From: Methyloprofundus sp.
Lineage (GTDB): Bacteria; Pseudomonadota; Gammaproteobacteria; Methylococcales; Methylomonadaceae
Assembly: GCA_014859465.1 (NCBI GenBank)
Contig: JACUUF010000015.1
Coordinates: 1-47,732, forward strand
DNA: 47,732 nt
Direction: 5' to 3'
Shown here: piece after piece, positions 25,401 through 34,109 of the stretch
Layout: the number at the start of each line of letters is the position of its first letter
Position numbering within the stretch: the first letter of the stretch is position 1
Notes under the pieces: generated by a model
Told to the model about the DNA's origin: nothing
Database searches by the model: none
What the model saw: the letters and a program-made list of their open reading frames with translations, nothing else
Position numbers and translations under genes: made by a program

Positions 25401-25951
25401 TGTTGATGAATGAAACAAATATCCCAGTGCAATCTTTACAAGCGCTGATTATTAGTATAGTGAGTGCCGCATGTCTTGCATTTTTTGTTTTAATTGCGTT
25501 TGTTGGGCCAGCTGAATATGCGATTGATCCAACAGGTCTGGGTAAGGCGCTGGGTTTGACTGTATTGGCTAAACCAGTCGCACAAAGTGAAAAAGCGGTG
25601 CTTGCCTGTCCGACAGGTAATGCCCTGCTAGATTGGCAGGATATAGTGATGATTACTATTCCAGCAGCTTCAGAGTTAGAATATAAGTTTTATCTGGATC
25701 AGCAGGCTGAAATGGCCTATGCATGGGCAAGTGATGGCGCGCAATTATATTTTGATTTTCATGGCGAACCAGCCGGTAATAAAACAGGCTATTTTAAAAG
25801 CTACCAAGAAACCACAGCGAATAAAGCTGAAGGTCTCCTGGTTGCGCCATTTACCGGCACACATGGCTGGTATTGGCAAAATGCAAGCTCAAAACCCGTC
25901 ACTGTGACTTTAAAAACCAAAGGACAGTATCGGATTAAGGGCTTGATTTAA
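25400..25951 (+). CDS. Membrane-anchored extracytoplasmic protein coupled to the HupE-like gene
   Basis: 183 residues from the ATG at 25400, which overlaps the upstream TAA (TAATG). An ATG two codons on is an alternative. One N-terminal membrane span (about residues 14-36, ALIISIVSAACLAFFVLIAFVG) is followed by a soluble domain with MAYAWASDGAQLYFDFHGEP and a C-terminal GTHGWYWQNASSKPVTVTLKTKGQYRI, which reads as a beta-sandwich. The protein is of a conserved anchor type found beside HupE-like genes. Function is unknown; a role in metal delivery or sensing is only a guess from context. Confidence 0.7.
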   Translation: MLMNETNIPVQSLQALIISIVSAACLAFFVLIAFVGPAEYAIDPTGLGKALGLTVLAKPVAQSEKAVLACPTGNALLDWQDIVMITIPAASELEYKFYLDQQAEMAYAWASDGAQLYFDFHGEPAGNKTGYFKSYQETTANKAEGLLVAPFTGTHGWYWQNASSKPVTVTLKTKGQYRIKGLI

Positions 25952-25968
25952 TGCAATCTCAGTGCAAC

Positions 25969-27471
25969 TTATGTTCTGGCCGCACGCGAGACTTTATCAA
26001 ATGGCTCTGGAAAAGCTTTGGTTGCTCCCGTTTGCTCGCGTAATTTATCCAGTAAGGTATGGTCAAACATCTCGCGTAATTCTTCGCGAGTTTGGTAGGT
26101 GTCCGCGTATAAAGCTTGAAAACCACCTATTTCACGCATAAAGGCTTCCAATTTACGCGTTGTCTCTTTGGCATTAAAATGCGCAACATTAGGTTCACCA
26201 TAAATACCAACATCAACAAACATTTGTTCTTCTGCTAACGGATTAACCATACCGCGTATCGGGGTTTCGAAGACGCGCATAGGACACAGCCATAAAGGAT
26301 AGAAATCAACTTCCTGATGAAAATAAGCGAGTGATTTATCTAGTGTGCTTAAGGGCAATAAGAAATCCTGATCCATATGATGAGTGTCATAAAGTTCATG
26401 TATTGCTTCCGTTTCTGTCAATTTTATTAAAGAGATTTCGGGCGGTGACATCCAGCCTAGTAAGTAGCGAAACCAGGCGCTATTGCCAAAAGGAATAATT
26501 TGCGCCATTTCCCAGAAAAAAGAGCGGGTATGGCGATGGTAATAGTGACGTAACGGGATGTATTCTTCTCGCGCTTGTCCTTGGTTTAATATCTTACGTA
26601 CATGTTCATAAAACCACGGTTTCCAGAAATTATTCAATGCATTTCGAGTTTTTCCCGCAGGTACTGTGTCGGCAAAGTTACCCAGCATCAATACGCCTTC
26701 CTGTTCCGAATACATAAGTCCTTCAATAAAATCATAAGCTTGGTCAAATGGTTTTAAAGATTCCTCTGAAAAGCGCTCAATTAATGCTTGTTTGTTTTTA
26801 TAAGGAATATAGCTGATATGAACATAATCCTTGCTAGGGACAATTTTAATTTCTGCACAGACTAAAAAGCCAAGTGAGCCATAAGACCAGGGAATAGCGT
26901 AATATAGCTCACTATTTTCCTCTTTGGAGCATGTGATTAATTCACCGTCAGCGGTCACTATTTCCAGACTTTCACATATATGCTGAAACAGTCCATATTT
27001 GTGTGAGCTGGATTCAATACCAAAACCATTAATTAAGCCGCCGACGGTTAAAGCATCTAATTCAGGTACCACAGCTAAAGACCAACCGAGCGGTTTTAAA
27101 GTTGCCGAAATTTGCCCCATATTAGCCATTGGCTCAACACGTACAGTGCCTTTTTCTGCATTAATCTCCAGTACGTCCATTAAACTGACATCCACTTGAT
27201 AGTGAGTTTTTTTGTAGTTACCTTGCTTGAGTGACATCGCTTGCCAGCCGGGACGAGCAGTACACATGGGGATTGCACCGCCGGTTTTTTGTTGCCAGGC
27301 TTTGACTTGTTGTTGTACTTTTTTAACTTTATCGTTGTGTTTTTCGGGCGCGCTATGCAGCCAGAAAACCAGACGATTGCGAGTAGTCATATAGGCTTTA
27401 AAAATCATAGAGGCCGGTAAGACAAATAAAACCACAAATATCCCACGATATTTAATTAGAAAATTTAACAT
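25969..27471 (-). CDS. Sterol C-24 reductase homologue (DHCR24/DWARF1-like FAD oxidoreductase)
   Basis: 500 residues, close in length to human DHCR24 (516). A hydrophobic N-terminal anchor (residues about 8-27) precedes an FAD-binding PCMH domain (about 55-230) with TARPGW, RVEPMANMGQ, VPELDALTVGGLI and GIESSSHKYGLFQHIC, then a C-terminal domain with EYIPLRHYYHRHTRSFFWE, IIPFGN, YLLGWMSPP and LREMFDHTLLDKLRE. These blocks are near-identical to the vertebrate and plant enzymes, which reduce the C24(25) double bond of sterols. Sterol-making methanotrophs have side-chain-saturated sterols and so need this activity. The gene stands alone; no other sterol gene is in the window. Confidence 0.88.
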   Translation of the reverse strand: MLNFLIKYRGIFVVLFVLPASMIFKAYMTTRNRLVFWLHSAPEKHNDKVKKVQQQVKAWQQKTGGAIPMCTARPGWQAMSLKQGNYKKTHYQVDVSLMDVLEINAEKGTVRVEPMANMGQISATLKPLGWSLAVVPELDALTVGGLINGFGIESSSHKYGLFQHICESLEIVTADGELITCSKEENSELYYAIPWSYGSLGFLVCAEIKIVPSKDYVHISYIPYKNKQALIERFSEESLKPFDQAYDFIEGLMYSEQEGVLMLGNFADTVPAGKTRNALNNFWKPWFYEHVRKILNQGQAREEYIPLRHYYHRHTRSFFWEMAQIIPFGNSAWFRYLLGWMSPPEISLIKLTETEAIHELYDTHHMDQDFLLPLSTLDKSLAYFHQEVDFYPLWLCPMRVFETPIRGMVNPLAEEQMFVDVGIYGEPNVAHFNAKETTRKLEAFMREIGGFQALYADTYQTREELREMFDHTLLDKLREQTGATKAFPEPFDKVSRAART

Positions 27472-27594
27472 GGAGTTGTTTTTCCCTAGAAATAAGATAG
27501 AAGCGAGTGCGCTTGATGCGTAATTTTATCTTAAAAATACAGCTACTTTCAAATGTTAGCTTGCTGGCAGGCAGCTTGATAGGCGAGAGATATG

Positions 27595-29577
27595 CTATTT
27601 GATTTTAATACAATTGCGGCCATCACTTTTTGCGCTATACATAGCAGTATCAGCGACTTCGACCATTTCTTGATAAGTGCTGAAATTAGGGCTATATAAA
27701 CTAACTCCTATACTCACGGTGAGGGCATGACCTTGAAAACGTTGACTCAGAATAATACCTTTGCGCTCAATTTCTTGGCGGATACGCTCAGCGTAACTAT
27801 AAGCGCCTTGTTTATCGGTATTACGTAGGATAAAAACAAATTCCTCACCGCCATAACGGCCAATAAAATCACTAGGGCGTGTCAGCGTGAGCATAATTTG
27901 GGCGACGATTTTAAGTGCATCATCACCCGCTTGATGGCCGCAGGTGTCATTAAATTTTTTAAAATAATCAATATCAATAAAGCCAATAGCAACTTTACTG
28001 AGTTGTTCAGGCTTTAATGCAAAGGTCTGAGTTAAGAAGTCGGTGACCATGCGTTTATTTAATAATCCTGTTAATGGGTCAAGCTCCGCTCTTTTCTTTT
28101 CTAGTTCAAAGCGTTTAGCATTAGCCAAGGCGACGCCTAATTCATGAATTATGGGATTGATTTGTTCTATGCAATTATCTGTTATTGGTGTCTTTGTTTT
28201 GTGCTTATCTGCATATAGAAGCGCTACGAGTCGGTTGAGACTTAATACGGGGATAATAAGAAATTCTTCTACATCAAATTGCCTGAGAATTGTCCTGTTT
28301 TTGTCGTTATTAGTATTGATAATGATGGCGTTACGTTCGCGTAAGCTATTTAAGATAGTGCTGGGTAGCTCATCAAGTTTGATATTGAATGCTTGTAAGC
28401 TATTTTTATCAACTGACTCTGGCCATGTATAAGTTGTTGTTAAACTGCGTTGTTTGGGGTTAATGTCAAGCATTACCAAGCGTTCAAAAGCAAAATCTTT
28501 TTGCATGACAGCTAATGTCCACGGCACTATTTCGCTGGAGATCAGACTCTTGTGGGGCGTAGTTAGGCTGGTAATGGAAATATTATCAGTGCGTCTCTCG
28601 GCAATGCTATTGCGTTTATTATGGGTGCTTAGCAGTAAGGTTGTTTGCACTAATGCGGCGCGCAAACGATTAATATTAGGGAACTGTATGCCATAAAATT
28701 CACGCGTATGCTGCATCTCTTGATCAACATGATTGAGTAAACTTTCCAAATCTGGTTTTTCAATAGCAAGGTATTTGGAAGTTTCAGCATGCAATTCAGG
28801 TGAGTTATTAAGAGCAATAGAGCCTATGCCTTGCATCCAGGCAATATAGTTAGCGAAGTGAACAATCGCAATATCGCGCTTATAAATGGCAAAAGGACTA
28901 TTGTCATCGGGTAATTCGTGGTGACAATAGACGATTGCACTAATTTGCTCAGGAATATCCCATTGCTGACAGAATGTATAGCCCATTTCGGCGTGGTTTA
29001 AGCCAAAGAGGTCATGCTCGCCTAATAAAGTAGGTTGTTCGTCATTTTTACAGGCAAGAATAAAGTCGCTGTAACTGACTTTACCGTGGGTTTCTAAGAC
29101 TATTTTGCCTATATCATGCATCAGGCCAGCAGTATAAATAAGGTCAACGTCAGGGTGTTTTAAGGCGGTTGCTATGGCGCGACTGAGTGAGGCTACAAAT
29201 AAGCAATGTTGCCAGAAAAAAAGCTGGTCAAATTGTTGCTTAGATTTGTGGTCTATAAGCTTGTTATAAAATAATTGATTTAACGCAAGTTGGCGTACCG
29301 CAGAAAAACCTAAAATACTTACCGCCTGCTTAATTGAGGTAATTTTATGCGCGAGAGCAAAGGCAGCCGAATTTACGTTGCGCAATACTTTTGCGGTTAA
29401 GGTTGGCTCGGTTTCTATCAGCATTGATAAGTCACCAACATCGGTATTTTCATCATGCGTTAACCGTAACAGTTTAATAGCGACGGCAGGAATGACCTGT
29501 AGGCTATTAACTTTATGTTTCAGTATTGCGTCAGCCGCTTGGTTAATGGCTAAAGCCTGATGAGAAAAATCGGTCAT
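27595..29577 (-). CDS. HDOD-GAF-GGDEF signalling protein (probable diguanylate cyclase)
   Basis: 660 residues. An N-terminal HDOD domain (about 20-230; TLTAKVLRNVNSAAFALAHKITSIKQAVSILGF and an intact HD in AGLMHDIGKIVLE) precedes a GAF-like sensor region (about 345-480). The C-terminal GGDEF domain (about 490-660) has an intact active site GGEEF at 576-580 and a product-inhibition site RPSD five residues before it. It therefore probably makes cyclic di-GMP and is feedback-inhibited. It is soluble, with no membrane span. It is transcribed alone on the minus strand; the signal sensed is unknown. Confidence 0.92.
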   Translation of the reverse strand: MTDFSHQALAINQAADAILKHKVNSLQVIPAVAIKLLRLTHDENTDVGDLSMLIETEPTLTAKVLRNVNSAAFALAHKITSIKQAVSILGFSAVRQLALNQLFYNKLIDHKSKQQFDQLFFWQHCLFVASLSRAIATALKHPDVDLIYTAGLMHDIGKIVLETHGKVSYSDFILACKNDEQPTLLGEHDLFGLNHAEMGYTFCQQWDIPEQISAIVYCHHELPDDNSPFAIYKRDIAIVHFANYIAWMQGIGSIALNNSPELHAETSKYLAIEKPDLESLLNHVDQEMQHTREFYGIQFPNINRLRAALVQTTLLLSTHNKRNSIAERRTDNISITSLTTPHKSLISSEIVPWTLAVMQKDFAFERLVMLDINPKQRSLTTTYTWPESVDKNSLQAFNIKLDELPSTILNSLRERNAIIINTNNDKNRTILRQFDVEEFLIIPVLSLNRLVALLYADKHKTKTPITDNCIEQINPIIHELGVALANAKRFELEKKRAELDPLTGLLNKRMVTDFLTQTFALKPEQLSKVAIGFIDIDYFKKFNDTCGHQAGDDALKIVAQIMLTLTRPSDFIGRYGGEEFVFILRNTDKQGAYSYAERIRQEIERKGIILSQRFQGHALTVSIGVSLYSPNFSTYQEMVEVADTAMYSAKSDGRNCIKIK

Positions 29578-29779
29578 GATTAATGAAAGCGTGGCGAAAT
29601 AAGAAGAGTTTGAAGTTTAGCAGGAAATAGCTAATTTGTTTTGAATATGTGTATTATTATGGCTTAATTAAAGCCGGGTAACGATGTGCATGATAATCCG
29701 ATATATAAAGTACCAGGTGGGATTTAAACTTTTGCTGTGCAATAATAATCCTGAAAAACTGTTGTTAAAGGATATTTAT

Positions 29780-30661
29780 ATGATGCGTATATTTTTGTTT
29801 GCTGTGCTTATGTTTTCTAGCTTGAATTTATTGGCTAAAGAAGTGACTTTTACCACGGTTGATAATGCCAGTATTCAAGCTGACTTTGTTTTACGAGGTT
29901 CAGACGCTGTTATTTTAGCTCATGGTGCGGCATTTGATAAAGATAGTTGGGGGGCTATTCAGACGCGCTTACTTGATAAAGATTTTACTGTTTTAGCAAT
30001 TAATTTTAGAGGCTATGGACAATCCACTTTAGGGGATAAACCGGGCGCTTTATATGAAGATATTTTAGCTGCACTGCAATTTTTAAAAGAGCAGGGCATG
30101 ACTAAAATTTCAATATTAGCTGCAAGTATGGGAGCGAGCGCTGCGGCTCAAGCGAGTACGGAGGCGGAACCAAAAGAAATCAATCGGATGATTTTATTAT
30201 CACCTGCTTTTATTGCAGAGCCAGAGAAATTAACAGGTTATTTATTGTTTATTGCTAGCGAGAACGAGCCCTCTATAGATGCGATTAAAGCTAATTTTGA
30301 TAAAGCACCTAATAACCCGAAAATTCTTGAAATATTAAGTGGTAAAGAGCATGCGCAATATATTTTTACCACTAAGCAAGAAAGTGCTCTGACGCATCTT
30401 ATTCTGACTTTTTTTAGGCAAGATGGCTTTGTTAAGAAAGAAATAGTTAAAACGCCTGAAGAGCTCAAGCGCGAAGAGACTTTGAAGCAAGAGGAGATTC
30501 TGAAACAAGAGGAGATTCTGAAACAAGAGGAGATTCTGAAACAAGAGCAAGCTTTAAGACAAGAACAAGCCTTGAAAAATGCAAAAGCCTTACAGCGTGA
30601 ACTAGATTTAAAACGTGGCTATACGCTTAAAAAACCATCAGGATGGAATCAAAGTGAATAG
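29780..30661 (+). CDS. Secreted alpha/beta hydrolase with a Lys/Glu/Gln repeat tail
   Basis: 293 residues from the ATG at 29780, chosen for the AAGGA seven bases upstream; a frame open 32 codons further up adds no sensible sequence. A signal peptide (MMRIFLFAVLMFSSLNLLA) is followed by an alpha/beta-hydrolase domain with HGAAFDKDSWG, the nucleophile elbow AASMGAS and LLSPAF. Its usual C-terminal histidine may be in GKEHAQYIF. The last ~65 residues are a charged helical tail with tandem KQEEIL copies from residue 236, encoded by 18-bp repeats at 30485-30538 and then diverging. The next gene overlaps its end by eight bases. Substrate is unknown. Confidence 0.8.
   Translation: MMRIFLFAVLMFSSLNLLAKEVTFTTVDNASIQADFVLRGSDAVILAHGAAFDKDSWGAIQTRLLDKDFTVLAINFRGYGQSTLGDKPGALYEDILAALQFLKEQGMTKISILAASMGASAAAQASTEAEPKEINRMILLSPAFIAEPEKLTGYLLFIASENEPSIDAIKANFDKAPNNPKILEILSGKEHAQYIFTTKQESALTHLILTFFRQDGFVKKEIVKTPEELKREETLKQEEILKQEEILKQEEILKQEQALRQEQALKNAKALQRELDLKRGYTLKKPSGWNQSE
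30485..30538 (+). repeat. Three tandem 18-bp repeats inside the hydrolase gene
   Basis: AAACAAGAGGAGATTCTG occurs three times in a row (the first copy has AAG in place of AAA), encoding KQEEIL each time. Further diverged units follow (KQEQAL, RQEQAL). The near-identity at DNA level points to recent slippage and likely length variation between strains. Confidence 0.9.
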
Positions 30662-31049
30662 TTTTATTGTCGTTATTTTTAAGCGATTTGTACCGCTGTT
30701 TATTTTGATGATCAATAGTTGTGCGATTGATTTAAATGAGGGAGCTGGGACTGTACAGCTTATTTATACGCAACCTAAAAAAGAAGCCTGCGAGTTTATA
30801 GGACAGGCTTCAGCTTCTGATGGGGGCATGGTTTCAGGTGATTTTATGTCAGATGCCAATATTCATAAAGGCGCTGCTAATCAAATGAAGAATAAAGCCT
30901 ATGAAATGGGCGGTAATCTTGTCTATATACAGCAGCAATTTGATGAAAATGCCAAGTTAACCAGCACTAAAACTAAGCAAACGATGATCGGCTTTGTTTA
31001 TCGGTGTGATGGTCTTAAGCAAGCTCAGCCAAAAGATACTTCGGAGTAA
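30654..31049 (+). CDS. DUF4156-type lipoprotein
   Basis: 131 residues from the GTG at 30654, which has AGGA ten bases upstream and overlaps the previous stop by eight bases. The N-terminus (VNSFIVVIFKRFVPLFILMINSC) is a lipoprotein-type signal, with the cysteine in INSCAID. The rest (EACEFIGQASASDGGMVSGDFMSDANIHKGAANQMKNKAYEMGGNLVYIQQQ, later FVYRCDG) matches small envelope proteins of the DUF4156 kind with two conserved cysteines. It likely shares a transcript with the hydrolase. Its 3' end overlaps the opposite mtaB gene by 35 bases. Confidence 0.75.
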   Translation: MNSFIVVIFKRFVPLFILMINSCAIDLNEGAGTVQLIYTQPKKEACEFIGQASASDGGMVSGDFMSDANIHKGAANQMKNKAYEMGGNLVYIQQQFDENAKLTSTKTKQTMIGFVYRCDGLKQAQPKDTSE

Positions 31050-32301
31050 TTGCAGTGATTTTAGCTTCAAGTATTTGGTTTTCTAATGACTGGCTATTAT
31101 CTATAATGGTCGCAACGCGCAAATAATTGGGGGTGTAACCAAACACTTTATGAGTTTGTGCGTTGATCTGTTCTTTTTGACCTTCCCATAAAACCTCAAA
31201 GGATTGATCTTGGTTTTGGCGGAAAAATTCCTGTTTCATTGCTTCTGCGAGTTTATGCAATTGCTGACTGCGTTGCTTTTTAAGCGCATTAGGGACTTGC
31301 TCGGCTAATGTTGCCGCTTTGGTATCGGCGCGTGTCGAGTAAGTGAAAATGTGAATATGTCCAAAGCCGATACTTTGAATATAGGCAAAGCTATCTTGCC
31401 ATTCTTGTGCTGTTTCACCCGGAAAACCAACAATAATATCGGTCGTGATATTGATATGCGGTACTTGAGCGCGTGCAGCAGCAACAATTTGAGTAAATTC
31501 TTCCGTTTTACAGCGTCGTGCCATACGTTTTAACACACTGTCTGAACCGCTTTGCAACGGTAAATGTAAGTGTGGCATAAGGCGTGGATTGTTAAATAAA
31601 GTAAAGAAGTTATCTGGTAAATCCCACGGCTCTAAAGAACCTAAACGCAAACGTGGAACGCTTGTTTGTTCCAAAATAGCGCTAATTAAATGGCCTAAGT
31701 TTTGCTCTATATCTGAACCATAACCGCCTAAATGTACGCCAGTTAAAATAACTTCATTGATACCTTGTTCAACCAGTCGGTTTACCTCCTGAACAATCTG
31801 TTCTATTGGTGTACTTTTTTCTTCACCGCGCGCGACAGTCACAATACAGAAAGTACAACGATAACGACAGCCATCTTGCACTTTAACAAAGGCACGTTGA
31901 CGACCACGGCTAAATAAAGAAATTTCACCGGGCTCGGTAGACATTGCCGGCATGGTCGGAATGTCTAGTTCTTGAATGGCAAGCTCCACTAGACGGTCTT
32001 TATCCTGATTGCTAACGATTAAATCAACACCTAATAATTCCGCCGCTTCATCAGAATTAAGGGTGACATAACAACCACTGGCAATAATTTTTGCGCTGGG
32101 GTTATCTCTATGAATACGGCGAATAAGCTGACGTGATTTGCGTACGGCATCTTGTGTAACGGCGCAGGAATTAACAATAATCAGCTGAGCTTCATTTTGT
32201 TCGCGGGTAATTTGGTGGCCTTTTTTTTGAAAAGCTTGCGCCCAACTTTCCAATTCTGCTTCATTAAGGCGACAACCGAGGGTTCTAAGGTGAACTAACA
32301 T
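31015..32301 (-). CDS. mtaB: tRNA (N6-L-threonylcarbamoyladenosine(37)-C2)-methylthiotransferase MtaB
   Basis: Radical SAM enzyme that adds a methylthio group to t6A37 of tRNA. The ATG at 32301 (428 residues, MLVHLRTLGCRLNEAELE) overlaps the stop of the upstream gene (TAATG). An N-terminal UPF0004 domain with three cysteines (TLGCRLN, NSCAVT, SGCYV) precedes the radical SAM domain with CRYRCTFC (the CxxxCxxC cluster ligands) and a C-terminal TRAM-like domain. The NSCAVT and GCR pattern places it in MtaB (e-MtaB type) and not MiaB or RimO. Its end overlaps the convergent DUF4156 gene. Confidence 0.92.
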   Translation of the reverse strand: MLVHLRTLGCRLNEAELESWAQAFQKKGHQITREQNEAQLIIVNSCAVTQDAVRKSRQLIRRIHRDNPSAKIIASGCYVTLNSDEAAELLGVDLIVSNQDKDRLVELAIQELDIPTMPAMSTEPGEISLFSRGRQRAFVKVQDGCRYRCTFCIVTVARGEEKSTPIEQIVQEVNRLVEQGINEVILTGVHLGGYGSDIEQNLGHLISAILEQTSVPRLRLGSLEPWDLPDNFFTLFNNPRLMPHLHLPLQSGSDSVLKRMARRCKTEEFTQIVAAARAQVPHINITTDIIVGFPGETAQEWQDSFAYIQSIGFGHIHIFTYSTRADTKAATLAEQVPNALKKQRSQQLHKLAEAMKQEFFRQNQDQSFEVLWEGQKEQINAQTHKVFGYTPNYLRVATIIDNSQSLENQILEAKITAITPKYLLAELA

Positions 32302-33530
32302 TATGCAAAAAACCAATAGGCGATAAAGATTGCGGAAACAATCCCCGCAAAATCGGCTATTATCCCACAAGCCAGCGCATGACGAATATTTTTAATGCCA
32401 ACCGCACCGAAGTACACCGCTAAAACATAAAAGGTGGTTTCGGTACTGCCTTGCACAATAGAGGATAAGCGCCCAGCAAAAGAGTCGGCACCAAAATTTT
32501 GCATGGTATCGACCATCATTGCGCGTGCACCGCTGCCGCTAAAGGGTTTCATTAAAGCGGTTGGCATGGCATCAATAAAACGCGGATCTAAATTGGCGTG
32601 AATCACGGCAAAGCGTACTCCATTCATTAGTAGCTCCAATGCGCCACTAGCACGGAAAACACCAATGGCAACTAGCATGGCAACTAAATAGGGAATGATG
32701 ACAACAGCGGTTTGAAAGCCTTCTTTCGCACCGTCAATAAAGGCTTGATAGGCATCTATTTTTTTGTAAGCTGCGGTAGCAATAAAAATAATAATCAGCG
32801 TAAATAAAATCAGGTTGCTAATCAGTGCCGATTGTAACAGCATGTCAGCCTGACCGAGCTGTGCGAAATAATAAATAATGCCAGCGACTAATACACTAAA
32901 ACCGCCTAAATAAGAAAGGATAGTTTTATCCCATAAATTCAATTTTTGTACCCAAGCCACGGCTAATAAACCACAAAGCGTAGACATATAAGTGGCTAAT
33001 AAAATAGGAATAAATACGTCAGTGGGATGCGCTGCACCTAATTGAGCGCGATAAGTAAAAATAGTGACGGGAAATAAGGTGACCGCTGAGGTATTAATGA
33101 CCAGAAATAAAATTTGCGCATTACTGGCCGTCTCTTTATTGGGGTTTAAGGTTTGCAATTCCTGCATGGCTTTAATGCCTAAAGGCGTAGCGGCATTATC
33201 TAGGCCTAAGGCGTTAGCGGATATATTCATGACCATGGCGCCAAGCACTGGATGATGCGCAGGTACTTCGGGCATTAATTTACTAAATAAGGGCGTCAAT
33301 CCGCGCGTTAGTAAGTCGATAAAACCACTGCGTTCACCAATGCGCATAATGCCTAGCCATAAAGCCAGGACACCGGTTAAACCTAAGGAAATTTCAAAAG
33401 CGGTTTTTGACATGGCAAATAAGGCAGCCATTAATTCAGTAAATATGGCCTGTTCGCCCAAATAGAGTAATTTGAATAAGGCGGTAATAAAAGCGCTGAT
33501 AAAAAAGAAAATCCAGATAATATTGAGCAT
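32301..33530 (-). CDS. Fused SpmA-SpmB-like membrane protein (nucleoside-recognition/Gate domains)
   Basis: 409 residues with about eight or more membrane spans. The first half resembles SpmA (GIMRIGERSGFIDLLTRGLTPLFSKLMPEVP, NISANALGLDNAATPLGIKAMQELQ, INTSAVTLFPVTI) and the second SpmB (DGAKEGFQTAVVIIPYLVAMLVAIGVFRASGAL, GSGARAMMVDTMQNFGADSFAGRLSSIVQGSTETTFYVLAVYFGAVGI). In Bacillus these are separate spore maturation proteins; in non-spore-formers the fused form is widespread and of unclear role, perhaps transport. It is translationally coupled to mtaB through the TAATG overlap. Confidence 0.88.
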   Translation of the reverse strand: MLNIIWIFFFISAFITALFKLLYLGEQAIFTELMAALFAMSKTAFEISLGLTGVLALWLGIMRIGERSGFIDLLTRGLTPLFSKLMPEVPAHHPVLGAMVMNISANALGLDNAATPLGIKAMQELQTLNPNKETASNAQILFLVINTSAVTLFPVTIFTYRAQLGAAHPTDVFIPILLATYMSTLCGLLAVAWVQKLNLWDKTILSYLGGFSVLVAGIIYYFAQLGQADMLLQSALISNLILFTLIIIFIATAAYKKIDAYQAFIDGAKEGFQTAVVIIPYLVAMLVAIGVFRASGALELLMNGVRFAVIHANLDPRFIDAMPTALMKPFSGSGARAMMVDTMQNFGADSFAGRLSSIVQGSTETTFYVLAVYFGAVGIKNIRHALACGIIADFAGIVSAIFIAYWFFA

Positions 33531-33662
33531 GTATGGTGCTTGAGCCTTAATGTAGGGTAGGGTTGGCGAGCAGTTTGGCAGCTAAAAAAACCTGAACTAT
33601 TTAGTGCAAGCGCAAGAAATATTGTTTCATTTTTGGAAACAAACTAATGATATTTAAGTATA

Positions 33663-33690
33663 TTGTCGGATTTCTGTGTTGCTGTATAGT
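33663..33690 (+). promoter_or_regulatory. Sigma70-like promoter of the 50-residue membrane protein
   Basis: TTGTCG (33663-33668), a 16-bp spacer and TATAGT (33685-33690). It is about 50 bp ahead of the start codon at 33740, which has a good AAGGGA ribosome site. Confidence 0.6.
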
Positions 33691-33739
33691 AGCTATCAGT
33701 TACTTAAATTAATTACTTTTTACCGTTAAGGGAAATACC

Positions 33740-33892
33740 ATGACTGATTTACAAAAAGATATCTTAGTTGGTTTATTATTTGTTACTGGAATTTTTGGTT
33801 TTATCTCAGGCGATTTTATTGTTTCAGCGGTCGTGTTCGCTGCTGCTGCTATTTTTAGCAATGTGCATTTAACGAGTCGTATAAAAAATTAA
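33740..33892 (+). CDS. Small hydrophobic protein (50 residues) of unknown function
   Basis: ATG at 33740 with AAGGGA seven bases upstream; the protein is MTDLQKDILVGLLFVTGIFG at its start and ends in HLTSRIKN. Two hydrophobic stretches (about residues 8-22 and 26-40) suggest a membrane hairpin. No family is recognised. A promoter upstream and a strong terminator downstream frame it as an independent transcript, which makes it credible despite its size. Confidence 0.72.
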   Translation: MTDLQKDILVGLLFVTGIFGFISGDFIVSAVVFAAAAIFSNVHLTSRIKN

Positions 33893-33972
33893 GTTAAAGT
33901 TTTTATGTAGTTTATTCTCCTTGTTGTACCAATAAATTATGATTCCTCCTCGTTATCATAGTTATACTTTAT

Positions 33973-34010
33973 AACGCCGAATGCATTATCTGCATTCGGC
34001 GTTTTTTTTT
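33973..34010 (+). terminator. Strong Rho-independent terminator
   Basis: Stem AACGCCGAATGCA and TGCATTCGGCGTT (13 bp, perfect), loop TTATC, then nine T in total from the stem end. It lies 80 bp after the small membrane protein gene, whose transcript it should end. On the minus strand the same stem is preceded by A residues, so it is mainly one-directional. Confidence 0.93.
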
Positions 34011-34109
34011 GCGGCTAATAATATGCAAGCTTTTAACCTCGGAGCATATAGATAAAAGCTTTAAAAAACTATCTTCCAAAACGGGCTCCTATAAGAGGTT
34101 TTTTATCAG

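Noticed and set aside
30485-30538. CRISPR array from the 18-bp tandem repeats
   Set aside because: Repeats are in frame inside a coding gene, have no spacers and encode KQEEIL units.
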